From positions 7,966 through 56,579 of the forward strand of contig VYCT01000158.1 in assembly GCA_009843785.1 (NCBI GenBank): a DNA stretch of 48,614 bases, read 5' to 3'. The position numbers and the translations under genes are program-made. Source of the stretch: Candidatus Poribacteria bacterium (GTDB taxonomy: Bacteria; Poribacteria; WGA-4E; WGA-3G). This document shows, one piece after another, positions 33,584 to 41,732 of this stretch (position 1 is the stretch's first letter; every line of letters starts with the position of its first letter). Under the pieces are notes generated by a model. It did not search any database. It saw only the letters and a program-made list of their open reading frames with translations, and had not been told where the DNA came from.

Positions 33584-33907
33584 CTATTTGTCCCACACGA
33601 TCTGCGAAGCATCTGTCGGTTCAACCATTTCGAGCTCGGTTGCGATTTGTTGAACCCTTTGGATACTGCTTAACGCCGACTCCTCCAATTCAAGTTGATG
33701 AATTTCATCTTGGACGGAGTGTTTCTGTCTTTCGTAGACAGGCTGCCGCAGTAAAGCGACATTTTTCGCGTAAGATGAGAACCAGATGCTACCAGCGAAG
33801 GTACAAAAGGATAACCCTAAGACGACATAGGCTAATGGAAACCTCTTTTTCGGCTGAGGTTCCTCTACTTTCGTGGGACGTGTTGAATAGATATCAGCGG
33901 TCTGCAT
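33584..33907 (-). CDS. ftsL: FtsL-like division protein
   Basis: A 107-residue protein with a short basic cytoplasmic tail, one membrane segment (FPLAYVVLGLSFCTFAGSIWF) and a periplasmic coiled coil (QDEIHQLELEESALSSIQRVQQIATELEM). FtsL proteins share topology more than sequence. The position between rsmH and ftsI makes the call good though not certain. Confidence 0.75.
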   Translation of the reverse strand: MQTADIYSTRPTKVEEPQPKKRFPLAYVVLGLSFCTFAGSIWFSSYAKNVALLRQPVYERQKHSVQDEIHQLELEESALSSIQRVQQIATELEMVEPTDASQIVWDK

Positions 33908-34028
33908 CTTATTGTGCTTTCTAATCGATTATAACTGCTTTTAGAACATCCGATTCGCCGCAAAAACGCATTACTTTCTAAACGTTGGAAATTGTATTAA
34001 AGATACAATTTTTCGTAGCGTCGAGAGG

Positions 34029-34982
34029 TTACAATTTACGAACGACACGTAGTTTGGCACTTCTTGCGCGCGGGTTATGTTGAGTTTCATCGCCACCCGG
34101 TAACACCGGACGCTTGGTGACAATTTCTACTGATGACTTGTGTTCACAAATGCAGATGGGCGTTTTCGGTGGACAGATACACGTCTTGGCACATGTCTGA
34201 AAGCAACGTTTGACGATTCTGTCCTCAAGCGAATGAAACGTGATAACACACAAGCAACCGCCCGGTTTTAACAGTGAGATCGCAACATCTAAAGCTGCTC
34301 CAAGGTTTTCCAACTCAGCATTGACGTGAATCCGCAATGCCTGAAACACACGCGTCGCTGGGTGGATTTTGAATGTCTTTTGCGGGACGGCTTTCTTGAC
34401 AATTTCTGCGAACTGCGTTGTTGTTGTTATCGGTTCCTGTTGTCTCGCTCGGACAACCCGCTCGGCAATCCGTTTCGCGAAGCGTTCCTCGCCATACCGC
34501 CTGAAAATATCCACAAGGACATCTATTGTGCTATCGTTGACGACCTGCATAGCCGTGAGGGTAGCCTGCTTAGCACTCTCCAGCCCTCGTCCGAGATTCA
34601 TACGCATGTCTAAAGGACCGGTGTGATTGAAACTAAACCCACGGTGTGGTGTATCTAACTGTAAGGATGATACGCCTAAGTCAAGTAGAATGCCATCAAC
34701 AGCATGAACTGAGTGTCTTGCCAGTAAGACATCCATTTCAGCAAAATTGCCGTTAATAAGCGAGACCCGCTCACCGAATGTGTGTAGTCTATTTTCAGCG
34801 ACGGTGAGAGCGTCAACATCCAGATCTATGCCAATCAGACGCCCGCTGGGAGCGGAGATTTCCAAGATAGCCGCACTATGCCCACCTAACCCTACAGTTC
34901 CATCTATATAAACGCCCTCCGGCTTCGGGTTGAGAAAATCAACCACTTTATCACACAAAACTGGTATGTGGTGTGTATCCAT
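34029..34982 (-). CDS. rsmH: 16S rRNA (cytosine-1402-N4) methyltransferase RsmH
   Basis: A 317-residue enzyme (formerly MraW). Motifs: HIPVLCDKVVDFL at the start, GTVGLGGHSAAIL for AdoMet, GILLDLGVSSLQLD, GFSFNHTGPLDMRM and CVITFHSLEDRIVKRCF. It begins the wall and division cluster. mraZ, which usually precedes it, is absent; the upstream gene on the same strand is an oxidoreductase. Confidence 0.97.
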   Translation of the reverse strand: MDTHHIPVLCDKVVDFLNPKPEGVYIDGTVGLGGHSAAILEISAPSGRLIGIDLDVDALTVAENRLHTFGERVSLINGNFAEMDVLLARHSVHAVDGILLDLGVSSLQLDTPHRGFSFNHTGPLDMRMNLGRGLESAKQATLTAMQVVNDSTIDVLVDIFRRYGEERFAKRIAERVVRARQQEPITTTTQFAEIVKKAVPQKTFKIHPATRVFQALRIHVNAELENLGAALDVAISLLKPGGCLCVITFHSLEDRIVKRCFQTCAKTCICPPKTPICICEHKSSVEIVTKRPVLPGGDETQHNPRARSAKLRVVRKL

Positions 34983-35016
34983 ACTTGTTCCAACATGACT
35001 TTATACCTTATCACTT

Positions 35017-35046
35017 CTTATAGCTGCTTAGCAAGAAACGTGCCAA
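35017..35046 (-). promoter_or_regulatory. Candidate promoter of the dcw cluster
   Basis: On the reverse strand TTGGCA (35046-35041) and TATAAG (35022-35017) are 18 bp apart, about 35 bp before the rsmH start. No MraZ-type repeats are evident, consistent with the absence of mraZ. Confidence 0.45.
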
Positions 35047-35069
35047 TTATCTCTGCGTTAGGGGCCACC

Positions 35070-36035
35070 TCAGTTATCTATCCGATTTCGATAGATAGCC
35101 GTCACAAGTTCCATTGTCTTGACTGCATCCGCGAAACAGGTTAACGGCTGCTGATTCTGCTGGATACAATCCACAAAGTGCCGACTTTCGCCATAAAATC
35201 CATAGGTTCTGTGAAGTTTGTCAGAATCCGCCGCTGCCTCCGGTGTAATTTCGGTTGTGCCTTCGGGCGTGTGAAGTACCGCGCGTCCACCTGCGTCGGG
35301 ATTGATATAGGCGGAAATTCCACGTGCGTGCATTTCAAATGTATGGATGCGCCCGCCAACTGCCCAATTCGTGCCAAGATATCCGGAAGCACCACTCGTA
35401 AATTTGACGAGTGCGTTGAAACTGTTCTCACGCTCGGAATGGAAGCTATTGATGTCACTGGCAACGGCTTTCACCTCGCCCCCACCAAGCCATCGGAGCG
35501 CGTCTACGGCGTGAATCGCATCACAGGTCAAAACGTCTATCACGCCATCGTAATAGAGCGCATTCGGTGTGTTTTTATGGAAGATTGACATGCATTGGAT
35601 AATGGGACCGTTCGCCTCAACTGTCGCTTTAACCTTTTGTAAAAGCGGGATGAAACGGCGATTAAAACCGACCATTGTTTTACAGCCGTTCTTTTCCGCA
35701 GCAAGTGCCATTTCCTTCGTTTGATGGAGCGTGACACCGGGCGGTTTCTCAATAAAAACATGATGCCCCTGCGAAAGGCAGTGAATAGCAAGCGGGAACA
35801 GGTGTTGCGGCGGCATCAATATATAAACAGCATCTGGTGAGGTTTTCTCAAGCATCTGTCGATAGTCGGTAAACGTCTGATCAATCTCAAACCGTTCCGC
35901 TGTTGCCTGAAGTTTTGATGGCACCAGATCGCACAATCCGACAAGATTAACATCTTCGCACTCTCGGAGCGATGGGTAATGAACACCGTTTGCCATACCA
36001 CCCGCCCCAATTAGGGCAATATTGATTTTTTTCAT
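35070..36035 (-). CDS. Gfo/Idh/MocA family oxidoreductase
   Basis: A 321-residue protein with the Rossmann motif IALIGAGGMANGVHYPSL and the signature VFIEKPPGVTLHQ near residue 97; DAIHAVDALRWLGG supplies the likely active-site histidine. The C-terminal domain is typical. The substrate is unknown. AAGGAGC precedes ATG 36035. It reads toward rsmH, and the gene at 36145 diverges from it. Only distant similarity to the 2025 gene is seen beyond family motifs. Confidence 0.88.
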   Translation of the reverse strand: MKKINIALIGAGGMANGVHYPSLRECEDVNLVGLCDLVPSKLQATAERFEIDQTFTDYRQMLEKTSPDAVYILMPPQHLFPLAIHCLSQGHHVFIEKPPGVTLHQTKEMALAAEKNGCKTMVGFNRRFIPLLQKVKATVEANGPIIQCMSIFHKNTPNALYYDGVIDVLTCDAIHAVDALRWLGGGEVKAVASDINSFHSERENSFNALVKFTSGASGYLGTNWAVGGRIHTFEMHARGISAYINPDAGGRAVLHTPEGTTEITPEAAADSDKLHRTYGFYGESRHFVDCIQQNQQPLTCFADAVKTMELVTAIYRNRIDN

Positions 36036-36061
36036 CTGCTTCGGCTCCTTGATAATTTTCC

Positions 36062-36090
36062 TTGCATATTACACGATGATGTGTTATTAT
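36062..36090 (+). promoter_or_regulatory. Candidate promoter for the 36145-39053 genes
   Basis: TTGCAT (36062-36067) and TATTAT (36085-36090) are 17 bp apart, about 55 bp before ATG 36145, in the divergent gap after the oxidoreductase. Confidence 0.45.
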
Positions 36091-36144
36091 ACAACTGTCT
36101 AATTTCAATCAAACCTACAATCAGGATATAGGGTAGGTAGTTTT

Positions 36145-36456
36145 ATGGAGAATAATAACTTCAACGAACTGCTCCTTCATACATTAAAACAGCTCGGTAT
36201 CCGCTTGGATCGTGTGGATGATCGCTTGGATCGTGTGGATGATCGCTTGGATCGCATGGATGCGAAATTGGATCGGAAGGCCGATAAAGAAGATGTCAAA
36301 CACTTAGCAGAAAAGCTTGATGCTACCAACGAAGCCGTCAAAAACCAGGGGGAACGTCTCGATCAGATTGAAGGCGGAATTAAGACGTTGCAATGGGTGC
36401 TCGGGGTTGAGATAGCTCTCGTCGGCATCATTGTCGCGTTTCTCAAGGCATGTTAG
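36145..36456 (+). CDS. Small coiled-coil protein with C-terminal membrane anchor
   Basis: A 103-residue protein: a heptad coiled coil built on repeated R-L-D-R-V-D-D, continuing through DVKHLAEKLDATNEAV, then a C-terminal membrane segment (WVLGVEIALVGIIVAFL). The shape recalls XhlA-like or other small tail-anchored coiled-coil proteins. The DNA has a 21-bp unit repeated about three times (36202-36264), so the number of heptads may vary between strains. Its last 7 nt overlap the hyuB start. Function unknown. Confidence 0.65.
   Translation: MENNNFNELLLHTLKQLGIRLDRVDDRLDRVDDRLDRMDAKLDRKADKEDVKHLAEKLDATNEAVKNQGERLDQIEGGIKTLQWVLGVEIALVGIIVAFLKAC
36202..36264 (+). repeat. Three tandem 21-bp units within the coiled-coil gene
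   Basis: CGCTTGGATCGTGTGGATGAT at 36202 is repeated at 36223 and, with changes near the end, at 36244. Each unit encodes exactly seven residues (one heptad), so copy changes would stay in frame. Confidence 0.85.
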
Positions 36457-38108
36457 TCGAACCACAATTACCTCCATCTGATTCTTTATTCCATGAAGAT
36501 GCCCACCATAAGGTAACAACAGATATTGTGAACACAGATCCTATTAAATTAGAGCTTTACAAAAACATGCTGACCTCGGTTGCCGAGGAGATGGGTGTAA
36601 CGCTCCAACGGACAGCATTTTCACCGAACATCAAAGAACGGCTTGATTTTTCATGTGCAGTGTTTGACGGTACAGGCAAAATGGTGGCGCAAGCTGCACA
36701 CATTCCCGTACATCTCGGCTCTATGCCGCTTTCCGTCCTCGCAGCGATTGAACATACCGAAATGGCACCCGGTGATATGATCGCCCTCAACGATCCGTAT
36801 CGCGGTGGCACTCACCTACCCGATATCACGCTTGTTGCCCCCGTCTTTTCAAGTGCAAATGGCAGTAAGACAAAAAACGAACCTGTCTTCTTTGTCGCCA
36901 ACCGCGCCCATCACGCAGATGTCGGTGGGATGGCGCCGGGGTCAATGCCGATTGCAACAAGTGTCATCCAAGAAGGCATCCGTATTCCACCTGTCAAACT
37001 TATCCGAGCTGGCGAATTGGATACCGACCTCTGGGAACTGATTCTTGCCAATGTCCGTACACCTGAAGAACGCCGCGGTGATATGGAAGCACAACTCGCA
37101 GCGAACCGCGTCGGCGAACGCCGGTTGCGGGAGATGATAACCAAATACGGCGTAACAGAAATTGCTGCATATATGGAGGAACTGTGTGCGTACGCCAGCC
37201 GAATGATCCGGGCACGCCTCCAAGAAATCCCTGATGGGCGTTACGTATACGCCGATGTACTTGATAACGACGGTATTACCGATGAACCGATTGAAATACG
37301 GGTTGCAATTGAGGTCGAAAATGATACAGCAGTTGTCGATTTTACAGGCACAGCACCACAGGTCCGTGGGTCTGTCAATGCGATTTACGCGATTACGCTT
37401 TCCGCAGTTTTTTACACTTTTCGATGCATCGCTGGGGCAGACGTTCCCGCCAATGCTGGGTGCTTAGAACCCATCCGAGTGATTGCCCCAGAGGGTACGG
37501 TTGTGAACGCGAATTTCCCTGCGGCGGTTGCCGGTGGAAATGTCGAAACATCACAGCGCATTGTTGATGTACTACTCGGTGCATTGGCGCAAGCCTGTCC
37601 CGACCAGATTCCTGCTGCGAGTTCCGGCACTATGAATAATCTCACAATCGGCGGCTATGATGCTTCACGTGGAAAGGATTTTACCTACTACGAAACGATC
37701 GCAGGCGGGATGGGGGCACGCCCGAACCGGGATGGTATTGATGCCATCCACACACACATGACGAATACAATGAACACTCCCATAGAGGCAATTGAGACAA
37801 ACTACCCGATGCAAGTGGCAGAATATGCAATCCGACGTGGAACAGGTGGCACAGGGAAATTTCGCGGTGGTGCCGGTGTTATTCGAGCACTGAAGCTCTT
37901 GACAGATGCGGAAGTTACGATCCTTTCAGAACGCCGAACCCGCGGCCCTTACGGTTTGCAAGGTGGGGAATCCGGACAACCGGGGTGTAATGTGTTAATC
38001 TCTGATGGCGAAGAGCACCCGTTAGCGGGCAAGGTGTCCGTTTCTACGCGCGAAGGCGATGTTATTCGCATAGAGACACCGGGCGGTGGAGGATTCTTGT
38101 CTGAGTAA
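36450..38108 (+). CDS. hyuB: Hydantoinase B/5-oxoprolinase B subunit
   Basis: A 552-residue protein of the HyuB family: PIKLELYKNMLTSVAEEMG, RLDFSCAVFDGTGKMVAQ, HIPVHLGSMPLSV, GDMIALNDPYRGGTHLPDIT, FVANRAHHADVGGMAPGSMP and TPGGGGFL at the end. The family hydrolyses hydantoins or 5-oxoproline with ATP, normally together with a HyuA subunit, which is not next to this gene. The partner may be elsewhere. It overlaps the coiled-coil gene by 7 nt; residues 1-28 lie before the conserved part, so the true start may be later. Confidence 0.9.
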   Translation: MLVEPQLPPSDSLFHEDAHHKVTTDIVNTDPIKLELYKNMLTSVAEEMGVTLQRTAFSPNIKERLDFSCAVFDGTGKMVAQAAHIPVHLGSMPLSVLAAIEHTEMAPGDMIALNDPYRGGTHLPDITLVAPVFSSANGSKTKNEPVFFVANRAHHADVGGMAPGSMPIATSVIQEGIRIPPVKLIRAGELDTDLWELILANVRTPEERRGDMEAQLAANRVGERRLREMITKYGVTEIAAYMEELCAYASRMIRARLQEIPDGRYVYADVLDNDGITDEPIEIRVAIEVENDTAVVDFTGTAPQVRGSVNAIYAITLSAVFYTFRCIAGADVPANAGCLEPIRVIAPEGTVVNANFPAAVAGGNVETSQRIVDVLLGALAQACPDQIPAASSGTMNNLTIGGYDASRGKDFTYYETIAGGMGARPNRDGIDAIHTHMTNTMNTPIEAIETNYPMQVAEYAIRRGTGGTGKFRGGAGVIRALKLLTDAEVTILSERRTRGPYGLQGGESGQPGCNVLISDGEEHPLAGKVSVSTREGDVIRIETPGGGGFLSE

Positions 38109-38126
38109 TTAACACGGAGACCAGCA

Positions 38127-39053
38127 ATGAAAAAACTGACGCGATCAGCATTTCAGAGAGCAAAAGACTTTATAATGGATCAGGGAAGAACGTTGGACCA
38201 AAGGCGTTTTGAATTCCATTTTGAAGATGGACCCGCTGATGCTGTCCTTGCCGCGCTAACACCTTATCAAAACGACGACGGTGGTTTCGGCCACAGTTTG
38301 GAACCTGACATCAGAACACCTTTTTCGTCTGCAATTGTGACCACAGTCGGTTTCCAAATTCTCAGGGAAATTCGGGCACCTGCAAGTCACGGATTGGTGC
38401 GGAAGGGGATCCAGTATTTTATCGCCACCTATGAGGTGTCACAGCAGGTATGGCCTATCATTCCACCTGAAGTGGATGATGCCCCTCACGCACCTTGGTG
38501 GAATTATGAGAATAGTGCCGAAACCTTCGGTCAGTTTCTGGTCAACCCCCGCGCTGAGATTGTCGGATATTTGCACGAATTTAGCGATGGCGTGCCGACG
38601 CAATTGCTGAAGACATTAACAGCGGCCGTTTTGGAGCATCTATATTCTCTACCCGACGAAATGGAGATGCACGACTCCCTCTGTTTCGTAAGGCTCGCGG
38701 AGACAGAGACTCTACCGAATACGGACAAGGTCTGGGCAAAACTCGCTCGAGCGGCTGCGCCCGGTGTTGCCCGGAACGCGGAGCAGTTGACTGACTATGT
38801 TCTCAAACCTCTGTGGTTGGTGCCCTCTCCAGAATCACCCTTAGCTGCTGGGCTCAAGGATGAGGTGGAGATGAACTTGGACTTTGAGATCGAACAGCAG
38901 GGCGAGGACGGCTCTTGGTCCCCGAATTTCTCCTGGGGCGATCAATATCCAGAGGCGTGGCGAACAGCCAAGCGAGAATGGCAATCGAGGTTCACGGTCG
39001 ATACTTTGAAAACATTGAAAGATTTTGGTCGCATTGCGCAAAAGGGTGAATAG
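38127..39053 (+). CDS. Alpha/alpha-toroid (prenyltransferase/squalene-cyclase-like) protein
   Basis: A 308-residue protein with two QW-type repeats: LTPYQNDDGGFGHSLEPD near residue 50 and IEQQGEDGSWSPNFSWG near the C-terminus. These occur in the helical toroid shared by squalene cyclases and prenyltransferase beta subunits. The DxDD motif of class II cyclases is not seen, so cyclase activity is doubtful. GGAG precedes ATG 38127, and it follows hyuB by 18 nt. Confidence 0.6.
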   Translation: MKKLTRSAFQRAKDFIMDQGRTLDQRRFEFHFEDGPADAVLAALTPYQNDDGGFGHSLEPDIRTPFSSAIVTTVGFQILREIRAPASHGLVRKGIQYFIATYEVSQQVWPIIPPEVDDAPHAPWWNYENSAETFGQFLVNPRAEIVGYLHEFSDGVPTQLLKTLTAAVLEHLYSLPDEMEMHDSLCFVRLAETETLPNTDKVWAKLARAAAPGVARNAEQLTDYVLKPLWLVPSPESPLAAGLKDEVEMNLDFEIEQQGEDGSWSPNFSWGDQYPEAWRTAKREWQSRFTVDTLKTLKDFGRIAQKGE

Positions 39054-39098
39054 AAAGTGCTGATTGACTCAATTGGCAGGATCAATTTACTTTGCGCG

Positions 39099-40481
39099 TT
39101 ATGTTAGTGGTCTGCGAATAAACACGATTTGGCCTGCAAAGAAAAACACAACGTTATAAAGCAAAAGAACCACCAGCAGATTGAAATGCATTGATATTAC
39201 GTCTGAAAGGAAAAACTTCGGTGGAACAAAATCTGGTGGATCTGCCTTCAAAATACGTTGTAGGATTTCATAGTCCCCCGTTTCTTCAATATATCTATTG
39301 ACGTGTTCGGCGTATTGGCGACGGTATTGAATAACAGCGCGCCGGAAATTCCATTCGCTGAGAATCCCGGTATTGGCTACATCAGTCGCTAAAAAAACAA
39401 ATGCCGCCGAGGGTGAAATTAGAGAGATGGACAGGTTCATATCGGCTTGCACTTCAACCGCATTGATGAAATTTTGCCGGATTTCTGCTGCCTTTCCGAC
39501 GCTTAGGTTCATCTGTCTCCGCTCCGCTTTCGCGCGGATTTTGTCTATAGTTTGTTTCTCCGCGTCATTTAGAGCTGCAGGATCGCCGCCATGCGCTTTT
39601 ATGAATGCCTCTACTGCCTCGTTGCTCTCTTGCCAAATATCTCCTGAGAGTCTTCGTATATTCTCATGGACCTCATACACTGTAGGGGTAGGGCGCAAAT
39701 AGGCGGCTAAAAATGGACTGAAGTTGGGAATCACTAAAACCATGACGACCCATAACGCCATCAAAAGAGTTAGTGTCGTTTTCGGATGTTTTGTCAAACA
39801 CGATCCAAAAAGCCCAAGCGCACAAAAAACAGATAGGTAAAGCAGAGCGAGGAAAAAAAGAAATAAGGTCGCTACCCAATCAGAGGGACGAAGATTCACA
39901 TTCGGCATCAGGTATAGGAGCAGAATCACACTCATCAGTGCTGGCAATAGAGAAGTGATTAGGCTGAGATAACTCCCAACGAACTTTGCAGTCAAAAGCA
40001 AAGGACGTGAGATGGAATTTACCAACACCAACCGTAAAGTCCCGCGACGAGATTCTCCCGAAATCGTGTCATACGTAAACACGAATGCTAACAGACTCCC
40101 GACGATATTAAAGAAAAAAACAAAATCCAACTGGGAAAAGAGGTAGCGGTTTGGGTTATTAACAAATTGTCGATTGTTCTCAAATTGAGGCCCCATTTTT
40201 GCTTCACTATTGGCATTCAAAGAGAGTTCTTCGTCCAATCCTGTTGCCAAAACCCGCAATGTCGGCAGGTCCCGGTTCATCCAGTACCAACTATACTTAT
40301 TGGTATACAGATAGTCTTTGAGTTTGTAGCCTGTATATAATTGCCGTCCTGCCCAAGTCTTATCCGTCGCTAACATTGCCGTTGAACCGATGAGAAAAAT
40401 CAGTGCAAGGATCATTGACACCGCGAAACGGGCACTGAGGATATGATCATGTATTTCTTTTTTGATTAATGTCCAGAACAT
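39099..40481 (-). CDS. ABC-2 type permease (DUF3526-like)
   Basis: A 460-residue membrane protein: one N-terminal membrane segment (FAVSMILALIFLIGSTAML), a loop of about 90 residues, four further segments starting with QLDFVFFFNIVGSLLAFVF, a large second loop (about residues 270-370) and a final segment. TISGESRRGTLRLVLVNSISR is the coupling motif typical of ABC-2 permeases. No ATPase gene lies beside it. It follows the other permease by 19 nt and the two probably form a heterodimer. Confidence 0.8.
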   Translation of the reverse strand: MFWTLIKKEIHDHILSARFAVSMILALIFLIGSTAMLATDKTWAGRQLYTGYKLKDYLYTNKYSWYWMNRDLPTLRVLATGLDEELSLNANSEAKMGPQFENNRQFVNNPNRYLFSQLDFVFFFNIVGSLLAFVFTYDTISGESRRGTLRLVLVNSISRPLLLTAKFVGSYLSLITSLLPALMSVILLLYLMPNVNLRPSDWVATLFLFFLALLYLSVFCALGLFGSCLTKHPKTTLTLLMALWVVMVLVIPNFSPFLAAYLRPTPTVYEVHENIRRLSGDIWQESNEAVEAFIKAHGGDPAALNDAEKQTIDKIRAKAERRQMNLSVGKAAEIRQNFINAVEVQADMNLSISLISPSAAFVFLATDVANTGILSEWNFRRAVIQYRRQYAEHVNRYIEETGDYEILQRILKADPPDFVPPKFFLSDVISMHFNLLVVLLLYNVVFFFAGQIVFIRRPLT

Positions 40482-40500
40482 GTTTTCCTCAATTCCGCTG

Positions 40501-41679
40501 TCATCTTACATCATAACGATGGAACGCTAAATTTGCTCCCATGAACAGCAAGACGTTCCACAAGAGAAGCAGTTGCAAATCAATCCAAACTGCAGAGAAA
40601 CTGCGTTCCAGTGGCTGGGGGCGATGCACAAACATGGACCATTGTCCCTCTTGTCTCACACCGCGTTTAAGCCATGCGAAAAGTCGCCGTCGATAATCTT
40701 GATAATCTGGTATTCCTGTTTGTGCGAGCGTCGTTGAACCGTGGACGTAGGATGCTAATGGCGAAAGACGGGAGAGGTTTTTTCCTAACGCAATTTGGCG
40801 GTCGATTTTGGAAATGTAGGTATCGTCCATTGACCACAATATCTCTCGTTGTTCCTCAGTGATGTCGTGTTCGGTAACAACCTGTTCCTTCATTTGTCTG
40901 TGCTCACCTTCAGACGGAGCGGGTGCTATTGTCCGCGTCGTTAAAAGCGCGAGCCTCGGTATCCATAACGTCCATATCATCGAGATAAACAGACACAAAA
41001 CGAGGGAAGTTGCCTCTCGATGAACCACTGTAGAAACGAGTAGACCGAGTGTAAAAAACACAGAGAGATAGATTAAAGTAAAACCGATAATGCCGCCGAG
41101 CCGCAGAAAATGTTCACCGGAAAGTGAAACGCTGGAGAAGGTATACATATAGATGAACATGAGCAGCACTGCTGGAGAGAAACTCAAAAGCAGACTGATA
41201 TAGCCGCCGATCCATTTGCCTAATAGGAATGTTGATCGCCGAAGAGAGTTGCTCAGCACCAAGGAGAGGGTATGTGTTTCTTTTTCACCACAAATGCTAT
41301 CATAAGAGAGAAAAATCGTGAGGACTGACAAGACTATGCTGACAATATAGACAAAGTCAGGGGTCTCAAAGAGTTCAAAGATGTGACGCTCCTCACCAAA
41401 ACGCATGAAAACCTGTCCGATGACGTTATATCGAGGATGATAATTTGGGATGACTGGGCGGATTTCATTTGTCCCTTTCGCGATTAGGCTCAGGGGTTGT
41501 GGAGGTCTGGAGATACCTCGAGCCAAATTCGACTGTTTTTCGCGGTGTTGGTAATCGTGCGACATTAAAACGATAGAAATTACACATAAGACGATACACA
41601 CAATGCTTGTTAGGATGTAACGACCACTTGTAAGATTATCAATTAGTTCGTGCTTGATTAAATTACCAAGTTGATGCAT
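40501..41679 (-). CDS. ABC-2 type permease, paired with the 39099 gene
   Basis: A 392-residue membrane protein of the same design: N-terminal segment (YILTSIVCIVLCVISIVLM), extracytoplasmic loop, then SICGEKETHTLSLVLSNSLR followed by several membrane segments and a C-terminal one (LQLLLLWNVLLFMGANLAF). It resembles the downstream permease in layout and in the G-E-x-x-x-x-T-L-x-L-V-L motif. The ATP-binding partner is missing from the neighbourhood. It lies 53 nt after the sigma-factor gene on the same strand. Confidence 0.8.
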   Translation of the reverse strand: MHQLGNLIKHELIDNLTSGRYILTSIVCIVLCVISIVLMSHDYQHREKQSNLARGISRPPQPLSLIAKGTNEIRPVIPNYHPRYNVIGQVFMRFGEERHIFELFETPDFVYIVSIVLSVLTIFLSYDSICGEKETHTLSLVLSNSLRRSTFLLGKWIGGYISLLLSFSPAVLLMFIYMYTFSSVSLSGEHFLRLGGIIGFTLIYLSVFFTLGLLVSTVVHREATSLVLCLFISMIWTLWIPRLALLTTRTIAPAPSEGEHRQMKEQVVTEHDITEEQREILWSMDDTYISKIDRQIALGKNLSRLSPLASYVHGSTTLAQTGIPDYQDYRRRLFAWLKRGVRQEGQWSMFVHRPQPLERSFSAVWIDLQLLLLWNVLLFMGANLAFHRYDVR

Positions 41680-41732
41680 ATTGTTTCCTAAGGCGCATAC
41701 TAACAGTTTACGCTACAAATACGGAACTCACG

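Noticed and set aside
36202-36264. CRISPR-like short repeats
   Set aside because: The units are adjacent without spacers and encode protein heptads.
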